NCBI RefSeq assembly: GCF_014204865.1
Contig: NZ_JACHMG010000001.1
Span: 6,288,501-6,352,500 of the forward strand
From: Amycolatopsis jiangsuensis
GTDB taxonomy: Bacteria > Actinomycetota > Actinomycetes > Mycobacteriales > Pseudonocardiaceae
DNA: 64,000 nucleotides
Direction: 5' to 3'
Under the pieces are notes generated by a model that made no database searches, had not been told where the DNA came from, and saw nothing but the letters and a program-made list of their open reading frames with translations. This document shows positions 53,094 to 60,828 of the stretch, piece by piece. The position numbers and the translations under genes were made by a program. Within the stretch, counting starts at the first letter, position 1; each line of letters opens with the position of its first letter.

Positions 53094-53506
53094 CGGATGA
53101 CCCCCGCCACGTCGGCGAAGTAGTCGTCGTCGCGGCGCGAGGGGGCGGCGTCCGGCTCGGCCGGGAGGTTGTCCCGCACCAGCTGCAGTGCCGGGCCGTC
53201 GCCGACGTACTCGCTCATGATGTCCACGACCCGTGCGGCGGCTTCGCGGTGTGCGTCCTGCACGGTGGCGAGGATGAGCCGCGCGAGCGCCTCGGCCTCG
53301 AGTGCGCGGGCGCCGGGGCTGAGCCGCAGGCCGGTCAGCGTGCCGCTGGGGCCGACCTCGACCTCCACCTCGCCGCGCGGGGACGCCGCGCGTCCGCCGG
53401 CCTCCCGCAGGCTTTCGCTCGCCGCGCGCGCGTTCGCCGCGGCACGGGCGAGCGTGCGGTCGTAGCCGGCCAGCCATTCGGCCGGGTCGACGGGGTCGGT
53501 GCGCAT
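53090..53506 (-). CDS. YbaB/EbfC-family DNA-binding-like protein
   Basis: 138 residues from the ATG at 53506, which has a GGAAGGA site (an ATG at 53542 is possible). The core VEVEVGPSGTLTGLRLSPGA, with flanking helices, is the YbaB fold found in ESX loci, where it is fused to or placed beside WXG genes. C-terminal part carries RRDDDYFADVAGVIR. In type VII clusters its role is unknown; nucleoid binding is known only for the free-standing relatives. Confidence 0.78.
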   Translation of the reverse strand: MRTDPVDPAEWLAGYDRTLARAAANARAASESLREAGGRAASPRGEVEVEVGPSGTLTGLRLSPGARALEAEALARLILATVQDAHREAAARVVDIMSEYVGDGPALQLVRDNLPAEPDAAPSRRDDDYFADVAGVIR

Positions 53507-53538
53507 GGCAGTCCTTCCGGATCGTGGGTGCGTCGCGG

Positions 53539-54336
53539 TCATCGCGGGCGCCGGGTGATCGTCGCCAGCTCGCCGAGTGCGAACCGAAGTTCGGCCGGAC
53601 GCAGCGGATTCACGCTGAGCCAGCCGTCGCCGGGCCGGTTGACCCGCACCCGGCCGCGCGGACCGTCCAGCCAGGACAGCGCGGGCCCTGTCCGAGTGCG
53701 CCCGTCGCGGGTCGCGCCGAGCTGCCCGTGGCCGGACACCGGGAGCAGCAGGCCGACGAGCTGGTCGAGGGCGGCCGAGTCGCCGCCGTGGTCGTGGACG
53801 AGATCGCGCAGCCGGCGGACGCGGCTCGCGTCGTCCTCGTCGTTCTCGGTGAGCTGCATCGCGGCGTCGACCGCGGCCGCGGGCACCGTGATCGGCAACG
53901 TGCGCGCGGCCTCCAGCTGCGGGATTTCGGCGACCAGCGCCTCGACCAGCGTGGTTTCCGGTACCTGACGCACTTCCAGGGTGCCGGGTTCGCCTTCGTC
54001 CAGCCGCTGCCGGCAGATCAACGCGGACTGCCGGTAGATCAGTGCCGCGACCGCGGTGCGGCCGTTTTCCCCGCTGTGCACGACATCGACCACGCCGCGG
54101 CATTCACGCAGTGCGATCGCCACCTCGACGGCCAGCCCGGCGGGACCGGCGTCGTCGGCGAGGTCGCGCGCCTGCAGGGCCTGCCCGGCGACTCCGAACA
54201 GGATCTCTCGTTCGCCGTCGATCCGGCCGTAGGACGGTACCCGCAGTGGGAACGGCCAGCTGCCGCCTGCGTGGGTGGCCAGCAGGTCCGCTTCCACAAG
54301 TCCGAAGTGGACGAACGAGGGCAGGGTGGCCGTCAT
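53539..54336 (-). CDS. EspG-family ESX secretion-associated chaperone
   Basis: 265 residues. EspG proteins bind PE/PPE-type substrates in the cytoplasm and hand them to the ESX machinery. The N-terminus FVHFGLVEADLLATHAGGSW PFPL-like region, RIDGEREILFGVAGQALQAR and the C-terminal PRGRVRVNRPGDGWLSVNPL with LRFALGELATI fit the family. Start overlaps the upstream gene by 4 nt. Its substrate is presumably one of the two larger helical proteins in this operon. Confidence 0.82.
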   Translation of the reverse strand: MTATLPSFVHFGLVEADLLATHAGGSWPFPLRVPSYGRIDGEREILFGVAGQALQARDLADDAGPAGLAVEVAIALRECRGVVDVVHSGENGRTAVAALIYRQSALICRQRLDEGEPGTLEVRQVPETTLVEALVAEIPQLEAARTLPITVPAAAVDAAMQLTENDEDDASRVRRLRDLVHDHGGDSAALDQLVGLLLPVSGHGQLGATRDGRTRTGPALSWLDGPRGRVRVNRPGDGWLSVNPLRPAELRFALGELATITRRPR

Positions 54337-54659
54337 TCCGCGCTCCGCCGCAGGTCCCGGAACTGCTCCTGAATGTCGGATTCGCGTTCCTGGTACTGCC
54401 GGGCACCGGCGCGCAGGGCCTCGTGGAAGCCGGTGATCCGGGTGTTCGCTGCCCCGATCTCACCGGTCAGCCCGGCCTCGCCCGCCGCCGCGCGCAGTCG
54501 TTGCGCCAGATGCAGGGCGGGCGGTGCGGTGCCGAGCTGCGGGAGCCGGTCGGCCAGCCGGCCGGCCGAATCGGCGAGACCCCCGGTCTGCTCGCCGAGC
54601 CGGGCCAGCGCGGCGGCCTGCCGCGACAGCGCGTCCGGGGTGACTTCGTGCCCGCTCAT
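54333..54659 (-). CDS. ESX-type small helical protein (type VII target, DUF2580-like)
   Basis: 108 residues, all-helical. It starts GHEVTPDALSRQAAALARLG and ends with YQERESDIQEQFRDLRR, the layout of EspC-like type VII secretion targets. It lacks a clear WXG in the turn, which here reads ANTRITGFHEA. Located 16 nt after the PPE-like gene and overlapping espG, so it probably pairs with the larger product as a heterodimer. Confidence 0.75.
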   Translation of the reverse strand: MSGHEVTPDALSRQAAALARLGEQTGGLADSAGRLADRLPQLGTAPPALHLAQRLRAAAGEAGLTGEIGAANTRITGFHEALRAGARQYQERESDIQEQFRDLRRSAE

Positions 54660-54675
54660 CGGAAACTCCTGTCGT

Positions 54676-55809
54676 TCACAGCCCGATCACCGGCCTGCTG
54701 GTCAGTTCGTCCGGGGCGAGCAGCGGCTGGTCGAGCACCGGCATCTTGTTCTGGTGCACCTCTTCCTCCTCCTCGCGCGCGCCACCGCGGGAGCCGGGCA
54801 TCATGCCGTTGCCGGACGCCGCGCGGGCCGCCGCCATCTCGGCCATCGCCGCGTTACGGGCCAGGAGCGCGCCTTCCATGCCCAGCGCGGAACGCAGTCC
54901 CGCGGACAGTCCCGACCCGACCGGTGCGGCGGTGGTCAGCGCCGACCACGGGGCCCCGCCACCGGACAGTCCGCCGCCGGTGGGACCGGCGTAGCCGGCC
55001 GCTGTCGTCGCATCGTCCGCCCCGGACACGGCCGAACCACCCGCGGCCGGGTCGATCGCGTGCGAACTGTCGTGCAGGCTGGTTTCGTAGCGCTCCATCA
55101 CGTGCACCGCTTCGGCTTTGCGTTCGGCGGCCGCGACGTTGGCGAGGAACAGGCTGGCTCCGCCGCCGGCGACCGCGCCGATCGCGGCGCCCATCAGCGC
55201 ACCCGGCGCGGCGCCGATGCCACCGGCACCGGCCCCGAGTACCCCGCCGATCACCGCACCCGCACCGGCCCCGGCCGACGCCGCGGCGACCGCGCCCCCG
55301 GTCGGATCACCCGGCGGCGGCGGCATGGTGTTGCGGGCGACCGCGAGCGCGTCACCGGCCTGCTGCGTGGCGTGCCCGACGGTGCTCGCGCGGTCGCCGA
55401 CGCCGGAGCTGTGCTCGCCCATCGTGCCCAGCCGCCCGGAAGCCCGGTCGGCGGCCGGCCCGCTCCAGCTCTCCCGCAGAGAACCCTGTTCGGCACGCAG
55501 GGAATCGGAGTGCTCCCGCATTCCCGAACCGTGGCGCTGCCATTCCGCGGCGACCGTGCTGACGTCGCCGACATCGGCGCTGTCCCACAGCATCCGGTAC
55601 AGCTGATCGTGGGTGTAGGCACTCCAGTTGGTCCCGCCTTCGGGCACCGGGGCGCCGAAGTAGCCCTCCCACACGTTGCGCAGCGCGGTCACCACCGGCC
55701 GCGCCAGCTCACCCACCGGCCCGGCCTGGCCGAGCCCGCTCAACGCGGCCCCGGCCAGACCTTCCACCCCGGCCGAGGCCGCGTCGATCACCGTTCCCCC
55801 GTCGGTCAT
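54676..55809 (-). CDS. PPE-like ESX substrate with glycine-rich hydrophobic core
   Basis: 377 residues. The N-terminal helical region carries WEGYFGAPVPEGGTNWSAYT and the WXG-type turn ESWSGPAADRASGRL. A central Gly/Ala-rich segment (about 170-225, AGAGAGAVIGGVLGAGAGGIG and more) could insert into a membrane. The C-terminus is charged (AREEEEEVHQNKMPVL). No signal peptide. It is the first gene of the accessory operon, and no other such protein precedes it. Confidence 0.75.
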   Translation of the reverse strand: MTDGGTVIDAASAGVEGLAGAALSGLGQAGPVGELARPVVTALRNVWEGYFGAPVPEGGTNWSAYTHDQLYRMLWDSADVGDVSTVAAEWQRHGSGMREHSDSLRAEQGSLRESWSGPAADRASGRLGTMGEHSSGVGDRASTVGHATQQAGDALAVARNTMPPPPGDPTGGAVAAASAGAGAGAVIGGVLGAGAGGIGAAPGALMGAAIGAVAGGGASLFLANVAAAERKAEAVHVMERYETSLHDSSHAIDPAAGGSAVSGADDATTAAGYAGPTGGGLSGGGAPWSALTTAAPVGSGLSAGLRSALGMEGALLARNAAMAEMAAARAASGNGMMPGSRGGAREEEEEVHQNKMPVLDQPLLAPDELTSRPVIGL

Positions 55810-55872
55810 ACCCCCACCTTCGCGCCGTCGTGCCGGCCGGTCACCGGCTCGGCGCCGACCGTAGGAGGAGGC

Positions 55873-55894
55873 GATGAAATCCCGATGAAAAGCA
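55873..55894. promoter_or_regulatory. Tandem 11-bp direct repeat, OmpR/PhoB-type box
   Basis: GATGAAATCCC (55873-55883) is followed directly by GATGAAAAGCA (55884-55894). Two head-to-tail sites one helical turn apart are the classic operator of OmpR-type regulators. The site is 64 bp upstream of the ESX accessory operon and downstream of an OmpR-type regulator gene. Confidence 0.5.
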
Positions 55895-55962
55895 TGATCA
55901 ACGGCGTGCCGGGCCGGAGATCGCGGCCGTGGAAGGGGCGGCGGGAGACACCGAACGGAGGG

Positions 55963-56631
55963 TCAGGCCGGTTCGATCCAGTACCCGGTCCCGCGTGCGG
56001 TGTGGATCATCGGCGGGACCCGGAGCTTGCGGCGCAGCTGGCGGATCTGCACCTCCAGGACGTTGGACGAGGGATCGACCTGCTCGTCCCACACCTGCCG
56101 GAGCAGCACGCGCCGCTCGACCGGACGCGGCTGGTATCGCATCAGCAGCTCCAGCACCGCGAACTCGATGCGGGTCAGGGTGAGCAGCGCTCCCGCCCGC
56201 CGTACCTCGTGGCGGCCAGGGTCGAGTTCCAGGTCGCCGCACCGCAGCACGGTCGGCGCGGACGGCGACGGGGCGCGCCGGCACAGGCTGAGCACGCGGC
56301 CGACCAGTTCGGCCATCTCGAACGGTTTGACCAGGTAGTCGTCGCCGACCCCGAGGCCGGTCACCACGTCGGCAGGGGCGGCGCGGGCGGTCAGGAACAA
56401 CACCGGCACCGGCCAGCCCGCGCGGCGGCGGTCCTCCACGAACTCCAGTGCGTCACCGGCGGGCAGCATCCGGTCGAAGACCGCGCAGTCGTAGGAGTTG
56501 ACCGTCAGCGCCAGATCCGCGGCCGGCAGGTCGGCAGCGGTGTCGACGGCGAGGCCGGCTCCACGCAGCGACGTGCTGACCGCGAGCAGCAGATCGGCGT
56601 TGTCCTCGGTGAGTAGTACCCGCACGGCCAC
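55963..56631 (-). CDS. Orphan OmpR-family response regulator
   Basis: 222 residues. Receiver with ED pair (LLTEDNADLL), phosphoacceptor Asp in CAVFDRMLPAGDALEFV, Thr in LFLTARA, Lys in DYLVKPFEMAEL; winged helix LLTLTRIEFAVLELLMRYQP and SSNVLEVQIRQLRRKLRVPP. Closely related to the regulator at 58772 (same FDRMLP, VLFLTAR and GDDYxVKPFxMAEL segments) but with no kinase gene beside it. It lies between the ESX operon promoter and the LuxR-type gene, suggesting control of ESX genes. Confidence 0.9.
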   Translation of the reverse strand: MAVRVLLTEDNADLLLAVSTSLRGAGLAVDTAADLPAADLALTVNSYDCAVFDRMLPAGDALEFVEDRRRAGWPVPVLFLTARAAPADVVTGLGVGDDYLVKPFEMAELVGRVLSLCRRAPSPSAPTVLRCGDLELDPGRHEVRRAGALLTLTRIEFAVLELLMRYQPRPVERRVLLRQVWDEQVDPSSNVLEVQIRQLRRKLRVPPMIHTARGTGYWIEPA

Positions 56632-56696
56632 CGAGCGTAGCGCGGGTCACGACCCCGTCGTGCGCAGTGGCAGAAGTGGCCTGGCAGCACCGGAGA

Positions 56697-57347
56697 TCAG
56701 CTGGCCTGCTCGTTCAGCCAGCCGCGGTCGGCGGCCTTGGCGCCGGCCTGGAAGCGGCTGCGCGCGCCGAGACGGTTCATCAGGTCGGCGACCGTCCGCC
56801 GGACCGTCCGTACCGAAATGCCCAGCTTCACCGCGGCCGCCGCGTCGGTGTAGCCCGCCGAAAGCAGCTTCAGCAGCTCTCGTTCGCGCAGGTCGCTGTC
56901 GGCGCCTTCGGCGGCCGTCTGCAACGGCACCGCGGTCGGCCAGACCCGTTCGAACAGTTCCACCACCGAGGTGACGACGCCGGGCAGGTGGAACGCCGCC
57001 ACACCGGTGATCCCGGCGGGCAGCACCACCGCGGTGCCGTCGACGACCAGCGCGTCCAGCGGCACCCGCGGGATGGTCCGGGTCGAGGCACCGGCCAGGG
57101 TCAGCGCGGCGAGCCGGGTGGCCAGCCGCGGAGCGGTCCGCGCGGCGTCCGGGGCGAGCACGCGGTACCGCACGCCACGGCGCAGGTTGTCCTGATCACC
57201 GGGCCGGACCAGGCCGATCGGATCCGGGCCGTGGACGGACTGGGTGCTCATCACGAGCACCTCGATGCTGGCACGGGAAAGCAGGTCGGCGACGGCGACC
57301 GCCGGCGTGCCGGAAAGCGGGCGGGGCTGGTCGAATGCGAGCGTCAT
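56697..57347 (-). CDS. LuxR-type HTH regulator with N-terminal sensor domain
   Basis: 216 residues. The N-terminal 140 residues (ADLLSRASIEVLVMSTQSVH, GVRYRVLAPDAARTAPRLAT, LDALVVDGTAVVLPAG) resemble the phospholipase-D-like sensor part of TrmB/LuxR regulators. The C-terminal helix-turn-helix reads LRERELLKLLSAGYTDAAAA and VKLGISVRTVRRTVADLMNR. No receiver domain. The start overlaps the eccE stop by 4 nt, so it is made together with EccE. Confidence 0.82.
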   Translation of the reverse strand: MTLAFDQPRPLSGTPAVAVADLLSRASIEVLVMSTQSVHGPDPIGLVRPGDQDNLRRGVRYRVLAPDAARTAPRLATRLAALTLAGASTRTIPRVPLDALVVDGTAVVLPAGITGVAAFHLPGVVTSVVELFERVWPTAVPLQTAAEGADSDLRERELLKLLSAGYTDAAAAVKLGISVRTVRRTVADLMNRLGARSRFQAGAKAADRGWLNEQAS

Positions 57348-58576
57348 CGCGAAAAACCTCCGATGGGCAGGGACGCGGCCACTGCGGGGAAGTGACCGCC
57401 GTCGAGGCGGGAAAGCCGGACTCCGGCGGGGACGAGAAAACGGGCGAGCCGATCCGCAGCCGCATCGACGGCGGCCTCGGTGGTGGCGGCGAGACGCAGG
57501 ATCGCGGAACGGTCGCCACCGGTCCGGGCGGCCAGCGTCAGCGACACGGCGACCCCGGTGATCCCGGTGATCGGTGCGAGCAGGCCGGCGGTGAGGCCGG
57601 CGGCGACCGGATCGGCCGGCGTGCCCCAGCCGTCCAGGGTGAAACAGGCCTGGGAAACCGGTCCGGTGCGCCAGAACCGCCAGTCCTCCCGCAGTTCGTT
57701 GCGGCCACCGGTCACGTGCGCGAGCGCGGTGAGCGCGGCGGACACCGTGTCCGGTGGGGGCGGATCGGCGGGAACGCCCGCCCGCGCCAGCGCTCGCCGG
57801 ATTCTGCGCAACGCGTTGCGCAGCGCGAGTTCCAGTTCGGCGTCACCCGGTACGTCGGCGGAGCGGACCGCGCCTGCGGCCAGCCAGGTCCGGACCGGCG
57901 AGCCCGGCCGTGTCCCGGCGTGAAAGGCCACCTGTACGGCGAATTCGGGGTCGTCGTCGTTCGACGGCGGCAGCAGCTCGGCCGGCATCGGGAACGTGCG
58001 CGGGTCGACCGGCTTTCCCGGGACGAGCAACGCGGTCAGGCCGTGCGCGTGGCTGATCGCCGCCGTGCTGCCCTGCGCGGTCTCCAGTGGCCGGAACTCC
58101 GAACCGGGCAGCAACAGCCTGATCAGCGTGCGTGCCTTCGCCGCCGAGTCCGGCAGCTCGTGCCGCCGGTGCCGCACGAGGAAACGAGAGCCGAGCCCGG
58201 CGAGTTCGTACAGCCAGCTGCCGTGGACGCGGACCGCGGTCAGCGCCAGCAGGACGGCGGCGCCGGCCGCGGCCGCGGTGAGCACCGGCCACGGCCGGCC
58301 GAGCGTCGCGAGCACGGCCACCACGGACAGCTGCCAGCAGACGACCTGAGGCAGCTCGATCCGTACGGCGGAGGGGACCGGTTTGCTCTGCGCCACCGGT
58401 GCCGCTTGCGGGGGCGCCGGCAGCACGTGAGGCGGGGCCGGCACGGCGAAAGGGGGCGTCCTGGCACCTGCCGGAACCGCGGTGGCCGCCGCCGAGACGA
58501 CGAGCACCGGAGTCCTCGCGGCCCGCGGCGCCGGGGCTTGCCGTAGCACCGCTCCTGCCTGGTCACGACCGTCCAC
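57344..58576 (-). CDS. eccE: Type VII secretion protein EccE
   Basis: About 410 residues from the GTG at 58576, which has a GGAGGT site (GTG 58591 is also open). EccE is a peripheral membrane component at the edge of the ESX complex. After a Pro/Ala-rich N-terminal region come two hydrophobic segments (about 75-120: VVCWQLSVVAVLATLGRPWP, VLTAAAAGAAVLLALTAVRV) and a large domain with GLTALLVPG, VRTWLAAGAVRSADVP and SQACFTLDGWG. Separated here from the other ecc genes. Confidence 0.8.
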   Translation of the reverse strand: MDGRDQAGAVLRQAPAPRAARTPVLVVSAAATAVPAGARTPPFAVPAPPHVLPAPPQAAPVAQSKPVPSAVRIELPQVVCWQLSVVAVLATLGRPWPVLTAAAAGAAVLLALTAVRVHGSWLYELAGLGSRFLVRHRRHELPDSAAKARTLIRLLLPGSEFRPLETAQGSTAAISHAHGLTALLVPGKPVDPRTFPMPAELLPPSNDDDPEFAVQVAFHAGTRPGSPVRTWLAAGAVRSADVPGDAELELALRNALRRIRRALARAGVPADPPPPDTVSAALTALAHVTGGRNELREDWRFWRTGPVSQACFTLDGWGTPADPVAAGLTAGLLAPITGITGVAVSLTLAARTGGDRSAILRLAATTEAAVDAAADRLARFLVPAGVRLSRLDGGHFPAVAASLPIGGFSR

Positions 58577-58771
58577 AGTGCACCTCCGCACCGGAGCTGG
58601 CCGGTTGTGGCCACGTCGCCGTGAACGAGTGATTCGCGGGAGCGGGCGCGCTAGGGTACGGGCACTCCGCTCGGTCCGATCCGGGGAACGTCATCCAGCC
58701 ACCTCCTCGTCGTCGCCGGTGGATCCACCGTGAGCGGAATACGATCACTTCGAACATGAGGTTTCGATGAC
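58577..58771. promoter_or_regulatory. Divergent region between eccE and the OmpR-type pair
   Basis: 195 bp without a gene. It contains the direct repeat CATGAGG at 58755-58761 and 58771-58777, each preceded by TTCGA-like sequence; the second copy covers the regulator start codon. Head-to-tail sites like this could be an autoregulatory box of the OmpR-type regulator. Confidence 0.35.
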
Positions 58772-59455
58772 ATGAGGCAGCCGGTGCGAGTACTCCTGGT
58801 CGAGGACGACCGGAACCTGCGGGCGGCGGTGCGGGCGGAACTGGTGGCCGCCGGTTTCGAGGTCACCGGGGCCGGTGACCTGGCAGGGGCCGACGCCGAG
58901 CTGCGCCGCGGCGGCTTCGCCTGCGTGGTGTTCGACCGGATGCTGCCCGACGGCGACGCGCTCGACTACGTGCGCCGGCGCCGGCTGGCCGGATGGGATG
59001 CGCGGGTGCTGTTCCTGACCGCCCGCGACCGCGCCGCGGACCGGGTCGACGGGTTCACCCACGGTGGCGACGACTACGTGGTCAAGCCGTTCTCGATGGC
59101 GGAGCTGACCGCGCGGGTACGGTCGCTGTGCCGGCCGGGCGGCAGCCGTCCGGCGGTGCTGCGCTTCGCGGACCTCGAAATCGACTGCGCCCGCCGCGAA
59201 ACCCGGCGTGCGGGCGTGCTGCTCACCTTGTCCGGAAGGGAGTTCTCGGTGCTGGAACACCTCGCCGTCCGGCCCGGGCAAGCGGTCTCGCGGACCGACC
59301 TGATCGAGCACTGCTGGGACGAAAGCGCCGATCCGATGTCCAATGTGGTCGATGCGGTGGTGAAACGGCTGCGGCGCAAGCTGCGGGAGCCGAACCTGAT
59401 CCACGCCGTGCGCGGACACGGTTACCGTCTCGGCTTCGCGGAACCGGCGTCGTGA
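58772..59455 (+). CDS. OmpR-family response regulator
   Basis: 227 residues. Receiver with EDD (LLVEDDRNLR), phosphoacceptor Asp in CVVFDRMLPDGDALDYV, Thr in LFLTARD, Lys in DYVVKPFSMAEL; winged helix LLTLSGREFSVLEHLAVRPG and MSNVVDAVVKRLRRKLREPN. Overlaps the kinase gene by 4 nt (GTGA). A paralogue (55963-56631) lies on the other side of eccE, so the pair brackets the LuxR/eccE unit. Confidence 0.92.
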   Translation: MRQPVRVLLVEDDRNLRAAVRAELVAAGFEVTGAGDLAGADAELRRGGFACVVFDRMLPDGDALDYVRRRRLAGWDARVLFLTARDRAADRVDGFTHGGDDYVVKPFSMAELTARVRSLCRPGGSRPAVLRFADLEIDCARRETRRAGVLLTLSGREFSVLEHLAVRPGQAVSRTDLIEHCWDESADPMSNVVDAVVKRLRRKLREPNLIHAVRGHGYRLGFAEPAS

Positions 59456-60717
59456 AGCGGACCGCGGCGGGGCGGCTGCGTCGCCTGCGCCGGCTGCTCA
59501 CTCTCGTGTTCACCGGGATCAACGCGGTCGGCCTGATCGTGTTCGCCTGGCTGCTGATCAGCGACGACGACCAGCAGGGCGAACGACAGCTGGACGCGGA
59601 CCTGCAGCGGGTGACCGCCGTGGTCGCCCGGCTGCTGCAGTACGACGCCTCCAGCGGCACGCTGGTAACCGGCTTCGTCTCCCGCGACGAGCTCAACGAC
59701 CAATGCCCGCAGTTCTTCGTGTTGCCCGGCGCTTCCGGGCAGTTCCCGGCGTATTCGAGCGCGCAGCGGTGCGTGCCGGTCGAGGTTCCGGTGCTCGGTG
59801 GTTTCGCGGAGCAGGCCGCGCGCAGCGGAAAGGTGGAGTACGGGCAGTTCCGCGGGGCCGGCGACCGGCGGCTGCGGATGCGGGCCGAACCGGTGCGCAG
59901 CACCTCCGGCCAGTTCATCGGCGCGGTCGTCGCGGTCACCGACGCCGAACCCGCCTACGAAGACCACCTGCGCTACACGCTCATCGTGTTCGGCAGCTGC
60001 CTGGTGCTGATCGGTGCGCTCGGGCTGGCCGGGCACTTCATCGCGGGCCGCGCGATCCGGCCCGCCGCCGCGGCACTGGAACAGCAGGAAATCCTGCTCG
60101 CCGAGACCGCGCACGACCTGCGCACGCCGGTCGCCGCGCTGCGTGCGCTGGCCGAGGCGTCCCTGCGGAATCCCGAACAGAGCACCGAACTGCTGCCCCG
60201 CACCGTCGGTCTCGCCGCGCGGATGGGCGGGATCATCGACAGCCTGCTGGTGCGGGCCCGGCTCGCTGCGGGCGTGGACGAGCTGGCGACCCAACCGGTC
60301 TGGCTGGACCAGCTGGTCACCGGGCTCGCCGAGGACACCCCGTCCGGAGGCGCCAGCGTCACGGTGACCGCGGCGCCGTCACTCGTCCACGTCGATCCCG
60401 GGCTGGTGCAGCGGGCGATCGGCAACCTCCTCGACAACGCCCTGCGCTACGGCCGCCAGCCCGGACAGCCGGCGATCGTGCACATCACCGTCGCGGGCGG
60501 CCGGGTCACCGTCGCCGACCACGGTCCTGGTGTGGCCGACGAAGTCGCGGGCGGCACCCTCGACCGCTTCACCAGCGGCAGCGGTTCCACCGGGCTGGGC
60601 CTGTCGATCGTGCGGTGGGTGGCCGAGGCCCACGGCGGCACGCTGGCGGTGTACAACGCCGACGAGGGCGGGGCGATCTTCGAGCTGACCCTCCCCGTCG
60701 CCACCAACCGCAGCTGA
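59452..60717 (+). CDS. Sensor histidine kinase, OmpR partner type
   Basis: 421 residues from the GTG at 59452. Two membrane segments (LLTLVFTGINAVGLIVFAWL and TLIVFGSCLVLIGALGLAGH) enclose an extracellular sensor of about 140 residues containing two cysteines (NDQCPQFFVLP and SAQRCVPVEV) that may form a disulphide. HisKA His in AETAHDLRTPVAALRAL; N box NLLDNALRYG; G boxes DHGPGV and GSTGLGLSIVRW. No HAMP domain is evident between the second membrane segment and HisKA. The likely output is its operon mate and possibly the orphan paralogue. Confidence 0.9.
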   Translation: MKRTAAGRLRRLRRLLTLVFTGINAVGLIVFAWLLISDDDQQGERQLDADLQRVTAVVARLLQYDASSGTLVTGFVSRDELNDQCPQFFVLPGASGQFPAYSSAQRCVPVEVPVLGGFAEQAARSGKVEYGQFRGAGDRRLRMRAEPVRSTSGQFIGAVVAVTDAEPAYEDHLRYTLIVFGSCLVLIGALGLAGHFIAGRAIRPAAAALEQQEILLAETAHDLRTPVAALRALAEASLRNPEQSTELLPRTVGLAARMGGIIDSLLVRARLAAGVDELATQPVWLDQLVTGLAEDTPSGGASVTVTAAPSLVHVDPGLVQRAIGNLLDNALRYGRQPGQPAIVHITVAGGRVTVADHGPGVADEVAGGTLDRFTSGSGSTGLGLSIVRWVAEAHGGTLAVYNADEGGAIFELTLPVATNRS

Positions 60718-60787
60718 CTCTCCGCGCGCGACCGTCTCCAAGGTCCCTGACCACGCCACGGACCGGGAGTGGCCCCTTGTGGCCAAC

Positions 60788-60805
60788 CCCGGGACCAGTC
60801 CCGGG
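60788..60805 (+). terminator. Short GC hairpin upstream of the FN3 gene
   Basis: Arms CCCGGGA/TCCCGGG (60788-60794 and 60799-60805) with loop CCAG, 71 bp after the kinase stop and 23 bp before the next start. Could be a weak terminator or part of the 5' leader. Confidence 0.35.
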
Positions 60806-60828
60806 AGGGTCGGCTAGTCTCCGACGCT

